Assembly: GCA_030453005.1 (NCBI GenBank)
Contig: JAKDLE010000019.1
Span: 1 to 13,087, forward strand
DNA length: 13,087 nucleotides
Reading direction: 5' to 3'
Source: Pseudonocardia sp.
GTDB taxonomy: Bacteria > Actinomycetota > Actinomycetes > Mycobacteriales > Pseudonocardiaceae
Numbering within the stretch: the first letter of the stretch is position 1; every line of letters starts with the position of its first letter. The translations under genes were made by a program, and so were the position numbers. Under the pieces are notes generated by a model, which was not told the origin of the DNA, did not search any database, and worked only from the letters and a program-made list of their open reading frames with translations. Shown here in pieces: positions 7,645 through 13,087 of the stretch.

Positions 7645-7836
7645 TCAGGAGCGGACGACCTTGCCCGCCTTGAGGCAGGAGGTGCACACGTTCTGGCGAC
7701 GGCGGTTGCCGCCGTCGACACGGGTGCGCACGGTCTGGATGTTGGGGTTCCACCGACGCTTGGTGCGGCGGTGCGAGTGCGAGACGTTCATGCCGAAGCC
7801 CGGACCCTTGCTACAGACGTCGCAGACGGCAGCCAC
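7645..7836 (-). CDS. rpmB: Ribosomal protein L28, zinc-binding form
   Basis: 63 aa large-subunit ribosomal protein bL28. The sequence is characteristic: [29 protein letters not shown] and [12 protein letters not shown]. Cys5/Cys8 and Cys51/Cys54 form two CxxC pairs, so this is the zinc-binding C+ form rather than the zinc-independent paralogue. The start taken is GTG at 7836-7834 (MAAVCDVC, as in other actinobacterial L28), because GAGGAG at 7851-7846 lies nine bases upstream of it. A GTG three codons earlier (7845) would leave almost no gap after the Shine-Dalgarno. The gene stands alone on the minus strand, convergent with ung and divergent from the DAK2 gene. Confidence 0.93.
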   Translation of the reverse strand: MAAVCDVCSKGPGFGMNVSHSHRRTKRRWNPNIQTVRTRVDGGNRRRQNVCTSCLKAGKVVRS

Positions 7837-7856
7837 GTCGGACACTCCTCGATTCG

Positions 7857-7876
7857 GGGGTACGCCGGGATACCCC
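7857..7876 (-). promoter_or_regulatory. Inverted repeat in the rpmB leader
   Basis: GGGGTA at 7857-7862 and TACCCC at 7871-7876 are six-base arms around an eight-base spacer. They lie between the proposed rpmB -10 and its Shine-Dalgarno. It could be a leader hairpin or an operator-like site. It does not resemble an AT-rich Zur box. Six-base arms could arise by chance. Confidence 0.25.
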
Positions 7877-7890
7877 GGTCGTGAGCCGCA

Positions 7891-7896
7891 AGACTA
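7891..7896 (-). promoter_or_regulatory. Possible rpmB -10 element
   Basis: Read on the minus strand, 7896-7891 is TAGTCT, matching TANNNT. It would place the transcript start near 7884 and give rpmB a leader of about 48 bases that includes the GAGGAG ribosome binding site. No clear -35 is visible. It faces away from the DAK2 gene promoter in the shared 110-base divergent region. Confidence 0.4.
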
Positions 7897-7933
7897 CCTG
7901 CGGCGTCCGACGCGGCGCACACCCCCCGGTCAC

Positions 7934-7939
7934 TACCCT
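7934..7939 (+). promoter_or_regulatory. -10 element for a leaderless DAK2-gene mRNA
   Basis: TACCCT fits TANNNT and ends seven bases before GTG 7947. The GGAG at 7942-7945 is only one base from the GTG, too close to serve as a Shine-Dalgarno. The arrangement suggests a transcript beginning at or next to the start codon. No -35 consensus is visible. Confidence 0.5.
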
Positions 7940-7946
7940 GCGGAGC

Positions 7947-9590
7947 GTGCCCCCGACCCTCGACGCCACGCTGCTCACCGGCTGGGCGCGGGCCGCCGTG
8001 CGGGCCCTGGAACGGCACCGCACCGAGATCGACCGGATCAACGTCTTCCCGGTCCCCGACGGCGACACCGGCACCAACCTGCTGCTGACGATGCGGTCGG
8101 CGGCCGAGGAGATCTGCCCTGTGGCGACCGACCCGGCCACGCCGGAGTCGGGCGTGGCGGCGGCACTGGCCCGGGGCGCGCTGCTGGGGGCCCGCGGCAA
8201 CTCCGGGGTGATCCTCTCGCAGGTGCTGCGCGGGGTCGCCGACGCGGTCGCGGCGAAGGCCGGGCCGTCCGCCGGGGGCCGGGTGCTCGCCGACGGGCTG
8301 GGCCGGGCCCACCGCCTGGCCACAGCGGCGGTCAGCAGGCCACGGGAGGGCACGGTGCTCTCGGTGCTCTCCGCGGCGGCCGCGGCGGCGGTGGCGGTGG
8401 GGTCCGACCGGCTCGACGCCGTGGCGGCGGCCGCCGCCGACGCCGCCCGCGACGCACTGGGGGAGACCACCGGACAGCTCCCGGAGCTGGCCCGCGCCGG
8501 TGTCGTGGACGCAGGCGGCCTGGGTCTCTACCTGGTGCTCGACGCACTGGCCGCCCTGGTCACCGTCCGGCCCGCGGCCGAGGTGCCCGTGCCCACCGGG
8601 TCCCGGGGGCCCACCCGGGGCCGCGACGCGCTCGTCGCCGCCCGGGAGGTCGGCTCGCCGGTGTTCGACTACGAGGTGATGTACCTGCTCGACGCCCCCG
8701 CGAGCGCCGTCGCGGTGCTGCGGGCGGAGCTGGAGACGTTGGGCGACTCGGTGGCGCTCGTCGGGTCAGGGTGCGGCCCAGACGGGGCGCGCGCCGGGGT
8801 GGCGACGTGGAACGTGCACGTCCACTGCACCGACGTCGGCGCCGCGATCGAGGCGGGCATCGCGGCCGGGCGCCCGCACCGGATCACCGTGGTGCGTTTC
8901 GCCGACCAGCTCACGGTGGCCCCGGACCGGTTCCGGCGGGCCCGTGCGGTGCTGCTCGTCGCCGACGGCACCGAGCTCACGGAGCTGGCCGAGTCGGCGG
9001 GGGCCGACGTCGTGGCGCGCCGGGACGCGACGCAGGAGCAGCTCGTCACCGCGCTCACCCGGACCGGGTCCCGCCACGTGGTGCTGCTCCCGGCCGACTC
9101 CGAGCTGACCGGCGTGGCCGAACGCGCCGCCGCCGTCGCGCGCCTCGACGGGCAGGAGGTGCTGGTGCTGCCCACCGCGTCGGTGTTGCCGGGGCTCGCA
9201 GCGCTGGCCGTGCACGATCCCGAGCGCCACGCCACCGACGACGTCGTCGCGATGGCCGAGGCCGCGGCGTCCACCCGCACGGCGGCGCTGCTCGTCGCCG
9301 AGACCGAGGCGCTCACCTGGGTGGGCCGCTGCGAGCCCGGTGACGTGCTCGGCGTCTCCGACGGCGAGGTGGTGCTGATCGCCCCGGATCTCGCTGTCGG
9401 TGCCCTGTGGTTGGCTCATCGCATGCTCACCGCGGGTGGCGAGATCGTCACGGCGCTGCTCGGGGAGGGGGCCGACGACGCCCTCGGGGCAGGTCTGGCC
9501 GCCGACCTGCGCCGCACTCACCCAGAGGTCGACGTGGCCGTGCACCGCGGCGGGCAGACCGACTATCCGCTGGTCCTGGGGGTGGAGTGA
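7947..9590 (+). CDS. DAK2-domain, FakA/YloV-like kinase-related protein
   Basis: 547 aa protein matching the length and layout of Firmicute FakA/YloV, the ATP-binding subunit of fatty acid kinase. The N-terminal DAK2 domain (about 5-200) has INVFPVPDGDTGTN (31-44), with Asp38, Asp40 and Asn44 as expected Mg-ATP ligands, GARGNSGVILSQ (81-92) and REGTVLSV (133-140). The middle domain includes FDYEVMYLL (240-248) and WNVHVHCTDVG (288-298), and the C-terminal domain ends GGQTDYPLVLGVE. The Cys in the usual GYCTE motif of the middle domain is absent (DYEVM), while His291 and His293 remain. No FakB/DegV partner is in the window, so the substrate is unproven. Start is GTG 7947 just after a -10 box; the open frame upstream to 7881 lies in promoter DNA. 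The stop overlaps recG (GTGA). Confidence 0.87.
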   Translation: MPPTLDATLLTGWARAAVRALERHRTEIDRINVFPVPDGDTGTNLLLTMRSAAEEICPVATDPATPESGVAAALARGALLGARGNSGVILSQVLRGVADAVAAKAGPSAGGRVLADGLGRAHRLATAAVSRPREGTVLSVLSAAAAAAVAVGSDRLDAVAAAAADAARDALGETTGQLPELARAGVVDAGGLGLYLVLDALAALVTVRPAAEVPVPTGSRGPTRGRDALVAAREVGSPVFDYEVMYLLDAPASAVAVLRAELETLGDSVALVGSGCGPDGARAGVATWNVHVHCTDVGAAIEAGIAAGRPHRITVVRFADQLTVAPDRFRRARAVLLVADGTELTELAESAGADVVARRDATQEQLVTALTRTGSRHVVLLPADSELTGVAERAAAVARLDGQEVLVLPTASVLPGLAALAVHDPERHATDDVVAMAEAAASTRTAALLVAETEALTWVGRCEPGDVLGVSDGEVVLIAPDLAVGALWLAHRMLTAGGEIVTALLGEGADDALGAGLAADLRRTHPEVDVAVHRGGQTDYPLVLGVE

Positions 9591-11743
9591 TAGATCTCGA
9601 CTCGCCGTTGTCGCCGCTTCTCGGGAAGAAGGCCGCCGACGCGCTGGCCACGCAGCTGGAGCTGCACACCGTCGGCGACCTGGTGCGGCACTACCCGCGC
9701 CGCTACGTCGACCGCGGCAAGCTCACCGACATCGCCGGGCTGGAGATCGGTGAGCACGCCACGCTCGTCGCGCAGGTGGAAAAGACCGCGCTGCGCGACA
9801 TGCGGGCGCGCCGCGGGAAGCTGCTGGCCGTCGTCATCCGCGACGACAAGGGCGCCACGCTCGACTGCACGTTCTTCAACGGCCACAAGGTGGCGCACCT
9901 GATCCATCCCGGCGTGCGGGCGATGTTCGCGGGCAAGGTCGGGGTGTTCAACCACAACCTGCAGCTCACCCACCCGCAGTTCGAGCCGCTCGACGAGACC
10001 GACGAGGTGCGGCCGTTCCTGTCGGTCTACCCGGCCACGGGCAAGCTCAGCTCGCAGGAGATCGCCCGCTGCGCCCGTCAGGTGCTCGACGTGCTCGACG
10101 AGCCGACCGACCCGCTGCCCGAGTCGATCCGCCGCCGCGAGGGGCTCGCCGAGCTGGGCCGGGCGCTGCGCCGCATCCACGTGCCCGAGTCCGAGGCCGA
10201 CATCTTCGCCGCCCGCAACCGCCTGGTCTGGGACGAGGCGATGGGCGTGCAGCTCGCGCTCGCGCTGCGCAGGCAGAACACGATGACGCGCCCGGCGCCC
10301 GCCTGCCCGCCCGTGCCGGGCGGCCTGCTCGACGCGTTCGACGCCCGGCTGCCGTTCACCCTCACCGCGGGACAGGAGTCCGTGGGGGCCGAGGTCGCCG
10401 CCGACCTGGCGCGCAGCCACCCGATGAACCGGCTCGTGCAGGGCGACGTCGGCGCCGGAAAGACGATCCTCGCGCTGCGGGCGATGCTGCAGGTGCTCGA
10501 CTCGGGTGCGCAGGCGGCACTGCTCGCGCCCACCGAGGTGCTCGCCGCGCAGCACGCCCGCTCGCTGCGCGCGATGCTCGGTCCGCTCGCGCAGGCGGGC
10601 GAGCTGGGCGCGCCGGAGCACGCCACCCGCGTCACGTTGCTCACCGGGTCGCTCGGGGCGGCGGCGAAGCGCAAGGCACTGCTCGACGCGCAGTCCGGCG
10701 AGGCCGGCATCGTCGTCGGCACGCACGCCCTGATCCAGGACCGCGTCGGGTTCGCCGACCTGGGGCTCGTCGTCGTCGACGAGCAGCACCGGTTCGGCGT
10801 GGAGCAGCGCGACGCGCTACGCGGGCGCGGCGAGCGGGCGCCGCACATGCTGGTCATGACGGCCACGCCGATCCCGCGCACGGTCGCGATGACCGTCTAC
10901 GGCGACCTGGAGATCTCCGCGCTGCGCGAGCTGCCCCGGGGCCGCTCGCCCATCGCCACCACGGTCGTCCCGGTGGCGGAGAAGCCCAGCTGGTTTCCCA
11001 AGGTGTGGCGGCGGGTCCGCGACGAGGTCGAGGCCGGGCACCAGGCCTACGTCGTGTTCCCCCGGGTCGGGGAGGACGCCCACGAGGACGCCGCCGAACC
11101 CCCGCCCGACGACGACGAGGAGAAGCGTCGCCCACCGCTGGCCGTCCTCGACATCGCGCCGCGGCTGACCGATGGCGCGCTGGAGGGCCTGCGGGTGGGC
11201 ATCCTGCACGGCAAGCTCCCCGCCGACGAGAAGGACACCGTGATGCGGGCGTTCGAGGCGGGCGAGCTCGACGTGCTGCTGGCCACCACCGTCATCGAGG
11301 TGGGCGTCGACGTCCCCAACGCCACGGCCATCGTGATCCTCGACGCCGAGCGCTTCGGGCTCTCCCAGCTCCACCAGCTCCGCGGGCGCGTCGGCCGGGG
11401 CGCGGCCCCCGGCGTGTGCCTGCTGGTCAGCGAGGCGCCCGCGGCCACCACCGCACGCGAGCGGCTCGACGCGGTCGCCGGCACCACCGACGGCTTCGAG
11501 CTCGCCCGCCTCGACCTGGAGCTGCGCCGCGAAGGCGACGTGCTCGGCGCGCTGCAGTCCGGCCGCCGCTCGGGCCTGCGGCTGCTGTCGCTGCTGCGCC
11601 ACGAGGAGATCATCGCCAAGGCGCAGGTCTACGCCCTGCACCTGGTGGACGCCGACCCCGGCCTCACCGCCAGCCCCGGCCTCGCCGCGCTGGTCGGCGA
11701 GATCGTCGCCGAGGACCGCGCGGAGTACCTCGACAAGGTCTGA
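9587..11743 (+). CDS. recG: ATP-dependent DNA helicase RecG
   Basis: 718 aa branch-migrating helicase that remodels stalled replication forks and recombination intermediates. An N-terminal wedge/OB part (about 1-250) binds the junction. The superfamily 2 motor carries Walker A GDVGAGKT (286-293), DEQH (398-401, in VVDEQHRFGVEQ), TATPIPR (425-431), TTVIEVGVDVP, and QLHQLRGRVGRG with Gln597, Arg601 and Arg604. A hydrophilic acidic insert (DAHEDAAEPPPDDDEEKRRP) lies between the VVFPRV strand and the conserved LHGKLPADEK; a loop of this sort is familiar in actinobacterial RecG. The start is GTG 9587, overlapping the DAK2-gene stop; upstream extension of the frame would lie inside that gene. The downstream end runs into the first long palindrome ten bases after the stop. 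Length is normal. Confidence 0.96.
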   Translation: MIDLDSPLSPLLGKKAADALATQLELHTVGDLVRHYPRRYVDRGKLTDIAGLEIGEHATLVAQVEKTALRDMRARRGKLLAVVIRDDKGATLDCTFFNGHKVAHLIHPGVRAMFAGKVGVFNHNLQLTHPQFEPLDETDEVRPFLSVYPATGKLSSQEIARCARQVLDVLDEPTDPLPESIRRREGLAELGRALRRIHVPESEADIFAARNRLVWDEAMGVQLALALRRQNTMTRPAPACPPVPGGLLDAFDARLPFTLTAGQESVGAEVAADLARSHPMNRLVQGDVGAGKTILALRAMLQVLDSGAQAALLAPTEVLAAQHARSLRAMLGPLAQAGELGAPEHATRVTLLTGSLGAAAKRKALLDAQSGEAGIVVGTHALIQDRVGFADLGLVVVDEQHRFGVEQRDALRGRGERAPHMLVMTATPIPRTVAMTVYGDLEISALRELPRGRSPIATTVVPVAEKPSWFPKVWRRVRDEVEAGHQAYVVFPRVGEDAHEDAAEPPPDDDEEKRRPPLAVLDIAPRLTDGALEGLRVGILHGKLPADEKDTVMRAFEAGELDVLLATTVIEVGVDVPNATAIVILDAERFGLSQLHQLRGRVGRGAAPGVCLLVSEAPAATTARERLDAVAGTTDGFELARLDLELRREGDVLGALQSGRRSGLRLLSLLRHEEIIAKAQVYALHLVDADPGLTASPGLAALVGEIVAEDRAEYLDKV

Positions 11744-11753
11744 CCGGGTCCGG

Positions 11754-11817
11754 ATGATCGCCAGGACCGGGACATCCCCGCCGCCGGTGGCGGGGATGTC
11801 CCGATCCTGACGATCAT
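11754..11817. repeat. 64-base palindrome, copy 1 (after recG)
   Basis: A near-perfect inverted repeat centred between 11785 and 11786 on CCGG. Of 32 symmetric pairs, two are C/A mismatches on the plus strand (11767/11804 and 11761/11810) and one is G/T (11783/11788). The core reads GGGACATCCCCGCC with GGCGGGGATGTCCC as its partner. It starts ten bases after the recG stop and could terminate recG. It shares 51 of 64 positions with copy 2 at 12737-12800 in the same orientation. The right arm contains an ATG (11816) in frame with the nuclease gene. Confidence 0.9.
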
Positions 11818-11863
11818 GGGGGGCGAGTTCGGCGAAACGGGCCCGCCACCGGCGCAGGCGCGG

Positions 11864-11869
11864 CATCCT
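11864..11869 (+). promoter_or_regulatory. Weak -10-like hexamer before the nuclease gene
   Basis: CATCCT ends six bases before ATG 11876, the same placement as the -10 boxes of two other leaderless candidates in this window. It matches only part of TANNNT. No Shine-Dalgarno is visible before this ATG. Confidence 0.25.
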
Positions 11870-11875
11870 GCGTCG

Positions 11876-12760
11876 ATGTCGATCGACCATGTCGTCGCCC
11901 GTCAGAACGGCGTCATCAGCCTCGCGCAGGCGCTGGAGAACGGTGTCTCCGCCCGGACCGTGCAGCGTCACGCGAGTGAGGGCACCTGGCGTCGCCTGCG
12001 GCCCGCGGTCTACTTGGTGGGCGGGCACCGGCACGACGACGCGGCGGAGGTCCGCGCGGTCTCGCTGTGGGCGGGGGAGCGGGCCACAGTCAGCGGCCCG
12101 GCGGCCGCGTTCTGGCACGACATGCTGCCGCGACTGCCCGACGTCGTCGATGTGACGGTGCCCGCCGGTGCGAAACCCCGACCGCAGCCCGGCGTCCGGG
12201 TCCGGCGCCGGGACCTGCACTGGCAGGACAGGGTCAAGCTGCACGGCATGTGGGTGTCCGACGCGCCGCTGGCCGCGCTGGAGACGGCCGTCACCCTGCC
12301 GGACGGGTCGGCGTTCCTCGACCGCGCCCTGCAGAAGCACGTGCGGTTTCCGGCGCTGTACCGGGCCTACTGCCGCGGCATCGGACGTTCCGGGTGGTCG
12401 CGGGCCGGTGAGCTGATCACGGCGTCGGCGGACCGGGCGGAGTCGGCGGCCGAGCGATTGCTGGTCAAGGTGCTCCGGGAGGCCCGGATCGACGGCTGGG
12501 CACTCGGGCACCCGTTCGAGCGATACACGATCGACCTGGCGTTCCCGGCCGCTCGGGTCGCCATCGAGGTGGACGGCTGGGCGTGGCACGTCGACGTCGA
12601 GCGTTTCCGCGCCGACCGGCGCAAGGGCAACGCGATCACCCGGGCCGGCTGGGACCTGCTGCGCTTCACCTGGCACGAGCTGGACGGCGACCCCGCCGCG
12701 GTCGTAGCCGAGATCCTGGAGACGCTGCAGTCGAGGAAGATCGGCGGAACCGGGACATGA
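11876..12760 (+). CDS. AbiEi-type HTH plus DUF559/Vsr-like nuclease fusion
   Basis: 294 aa two-domain protein. Residues 3-48 (VVARQNGVISLAQALENGVS..TVQRH...GTWRRLRPAVY) match the winged-helix domain at the N-terminus of AbiEi-family antitoxins. A middle part of about 130 residues resembles the rest of such proteins. Residues about 186-285 form a DUF559/Vsr-like PD-(D/E)xK nuclease domain: Glu189/Glu193 in the first helix, Asp220 in IDLAFP, Glu231 and Asp233 in AIEVDGWAWH, then RRKGNAI..AGWDLLRFTW. The active site looks intact. ATG 11876 is preferred to in-frame ATG 11816, which lies in the palindrome and would add a Gly/Pro-rich, non-family segment. The last eight codons and the stop lie inside palindrome copy 2. 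There is no second toxin or antitoxin gene beside it. DNA binding and cleavage are inferred; the biological role is unknown. Confidence 0.82.
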   Translation: MSIDHVVARQNGVISLAQALENGVSARTVQRHASEGTWRRLRPAVYLVGGHRHDDAAEVRAVSLWAGERATVSGPAAAFWHDMLPRLPDVVDVTVPAGAKPRPQPGVRVRRRDLHWQDRVKLHGMWVSDAPLAALETAVTLPDGSAFLDRALQKHVRFPALYRAYCRGIGRSGWSRAGELITASADRAESAAERLLVKVLREARIDGWALGHPFERYTIDLAFPAARVAIEVDGWAWHVDVERFRADRRKGNAITRAGWDLLRFTWHELDGDPAAVVAEILETLQSRKIGGTGT

Positions 12761-12801
12761 GCGCCACCGGTGGCGCTCATGTCCCGATCCTGGCGATCTT
12801 C
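12736..12801. repeat. Long palindrome, copy 2 (end of nuclease gene)
   Basis: An inverted repeat centred between 12768 and 12769 on CCGG, with perfect pairing from the centre out to 12751/12786 (CGGGACATGAGCGCCA with its partner). It then has mismatches at 12750/12787, 12748/12789 and 12744/12793, a wobble at 12746/12791, and eight more pairs (12736-12743 with 12794-12801). It includes the nuclease stop codon (12758-12760) and ends 12 bases before the stop of the minus-strand gene. It could therefore terminate both convergent transcripts. It is the same repeat family and orientation as copy 1. Confidence 0.88.
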
Positions 12802-12813
12802 AGAGGTCGGACG

Positions 12814-13087
12814 TCAGGTGGGGAGGGCTCCGCGGGCGGCGGCGTCCAGGGCCGCCGCGGCGGTGCGGGGCAGGTGGACCACCCCGGCGGCGTCGAGCCG
12901 GGCGAGCTCGGTGCGGGCGCGGGAGTAGGCGGCCAGCCGCTCCGGCTCGTGGTCGGAGTCGCGGGCCGTGGTGAGCAGCTTGATCACCTTCTCGACGGTG
13001 CGCCGCTCGGCGGGGGAGAGGCCGGAGAGCCGGATGCGGTCGGCGGCCTCACGGGCGGCCCGCCAGGCGCGCTCGGCCGACTCGACG
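12814..13087 (-). CDS. Unidentified protein, C-terminal part
   Basis: The last 90 residues of a minus-strand gene whose 5' end lies beyond the window; stop is TGA at 12816-12814. The sequence is Ala/Arg/Glu-rich and looks helical, with a recognisable stretch SGLSPAERRTVEKVIKLL near residues 21-38 of the visible part and HEPERLAAYSRARTELARL further on, ending RGALPT. There are no Cys residues and no hydrophobic membrane segment. The codons keep the strong GC third-position bias of the neighbouring genes, and the frame has no stop through 90 codons, which supports it being real. I do not recognise the family. It converges on the nuclease gene across palindrome copy 2. Confidence 0.6.
   Translation of the reverse strand, partial: VESAERAWRAAREAADRIRLSGLSPAERRTVEKVIKLLTTARDSDHEPERLAAYSRARTELARLDAAGVVHLPRTAAAALDAAARGALPT

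Noticed and set aside
7881..7946. Starting the DAK2 protein at GTG 7881
   Set aside because: The added 22 residues would be encoded by the divergent promoter region and are not FakA-like. GTG 7947 follows a -10 box at leaderless spacing.
11073..11130. Acidic insert in RecG as a novel domain
   Set aside because: It is a short disordered-looking loop at a place where actinobacterial RecG proteins usually carry a hydrophilic insert.
11816..11875. Starting the nuclease gene at ATG 11816
   Set aside because: That ATG is in the palindrome arm. The extra 20 residues are Gly/Pro-rich and unlike the family, whose helix-turn-helix begins just after ATG 11876.
10817..12676. A 619-codon minus-strand frame spanning the end of recG and the nuclease gene
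   Set aside because: It lies opposite two well-supported genes, has the Arg/Gly/Asp/Val composition of an antisense shadow and shows no family motif.
11870..12760. Type IV toxin-antitoxin pair
   Set aside because: Only an AbiEi-like domain is present. No AbiEii-type nucleotidyltransferase toxin gene is visible on either strand nearby.
11754..12801. Insertion sequence with terminal inverted repeats
   Set aside because: No transposase motifs (DDE, HUH or serine/tyrosine recombinase) are seen. The flanking repeats are each internally palindromic and in direct orientation, and I find no target-site duplication.
1..13087. tRNA, rRNA or CRISPR array
   Set aside because: No cloverleaf-like TTCGANNC context, rRNA sequence or regularly spaced repeat was noticed; the only repeats are the palindromes and the mrpD/mrpE start duplication.

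Overview
The window is GC-rich (well over 70% by eye), with GTG starts, overlapping genes and TANNNT-type -10 elements placed directly before start codons. These point to a high-GC actinobacterium. The gene order ung - (rpmB) - DAK2 protein - recG and the C+ zinc form of L28 fit that group, and a Pseudonocardia-like host is my guess from general style, not something proven here.

Region 1 (1-6306) is a complete seven-gene Mrp/Mnh cation/proton antiporter operon, mrpA-B-C-D-E-F-G, all on the plus strand. Every junction except D/E overlaps by four bases (ATGA or GTGA). At D/E the Shine-Dalgarno and start are repeated 38 bases apart, and a 13-codon reading frame bridges the two genes. A strong Shine-Dalgarno precedes mrpA. 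The proteins should form one membrane complex related to the antiporter arm of respiratory complex I, exporting Na+ (or other monovalent cations) for H+.

Region 2 (6307-7561) holds a left-handed beta-helix protein of the gamma-carbonic-anhydrase-like family, which has Glu where the third zinc His should be, followed by ung (uracil-DNA glycosylase) with a one-base stop/start overlap. Region 3 (7562-7946) has rpmB (ribosomal protein L28) on the minus strand, convergent with ung across a 53-base palindrome and divergent from the next gene across about 110 bases containing both promoters. Region 4 (7947-11743) is a DAK2/FakA-type kinase-like gene overlapping recG by four bases, a fatty-acid-kinase-like and DNA-repair pairing whose order is widely conserved.

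Region 5 (11744-13087) is the accessory part. A single gene encodes an AbiEi-type winged-helix domain joined to a Vsr/DUF559-like PD-(D/E)xK nuclease domain. It lies between two copies of a 64-base near-perfect palindrome in the same orientation, with centres 983 bases apart. The copies differ at 13 of 64 positions, and eight of those differences are four compensated base pairs, so the hairpin itself appears conserved. The downstream copy supplies the last codons and the stop codon of the nuclease gene. This hairpin-nuclease-hairpin unit between recG and an unidentified minus-strand gene is the best candidate here for a little-described element. The window ends inside that minus-strand gene.
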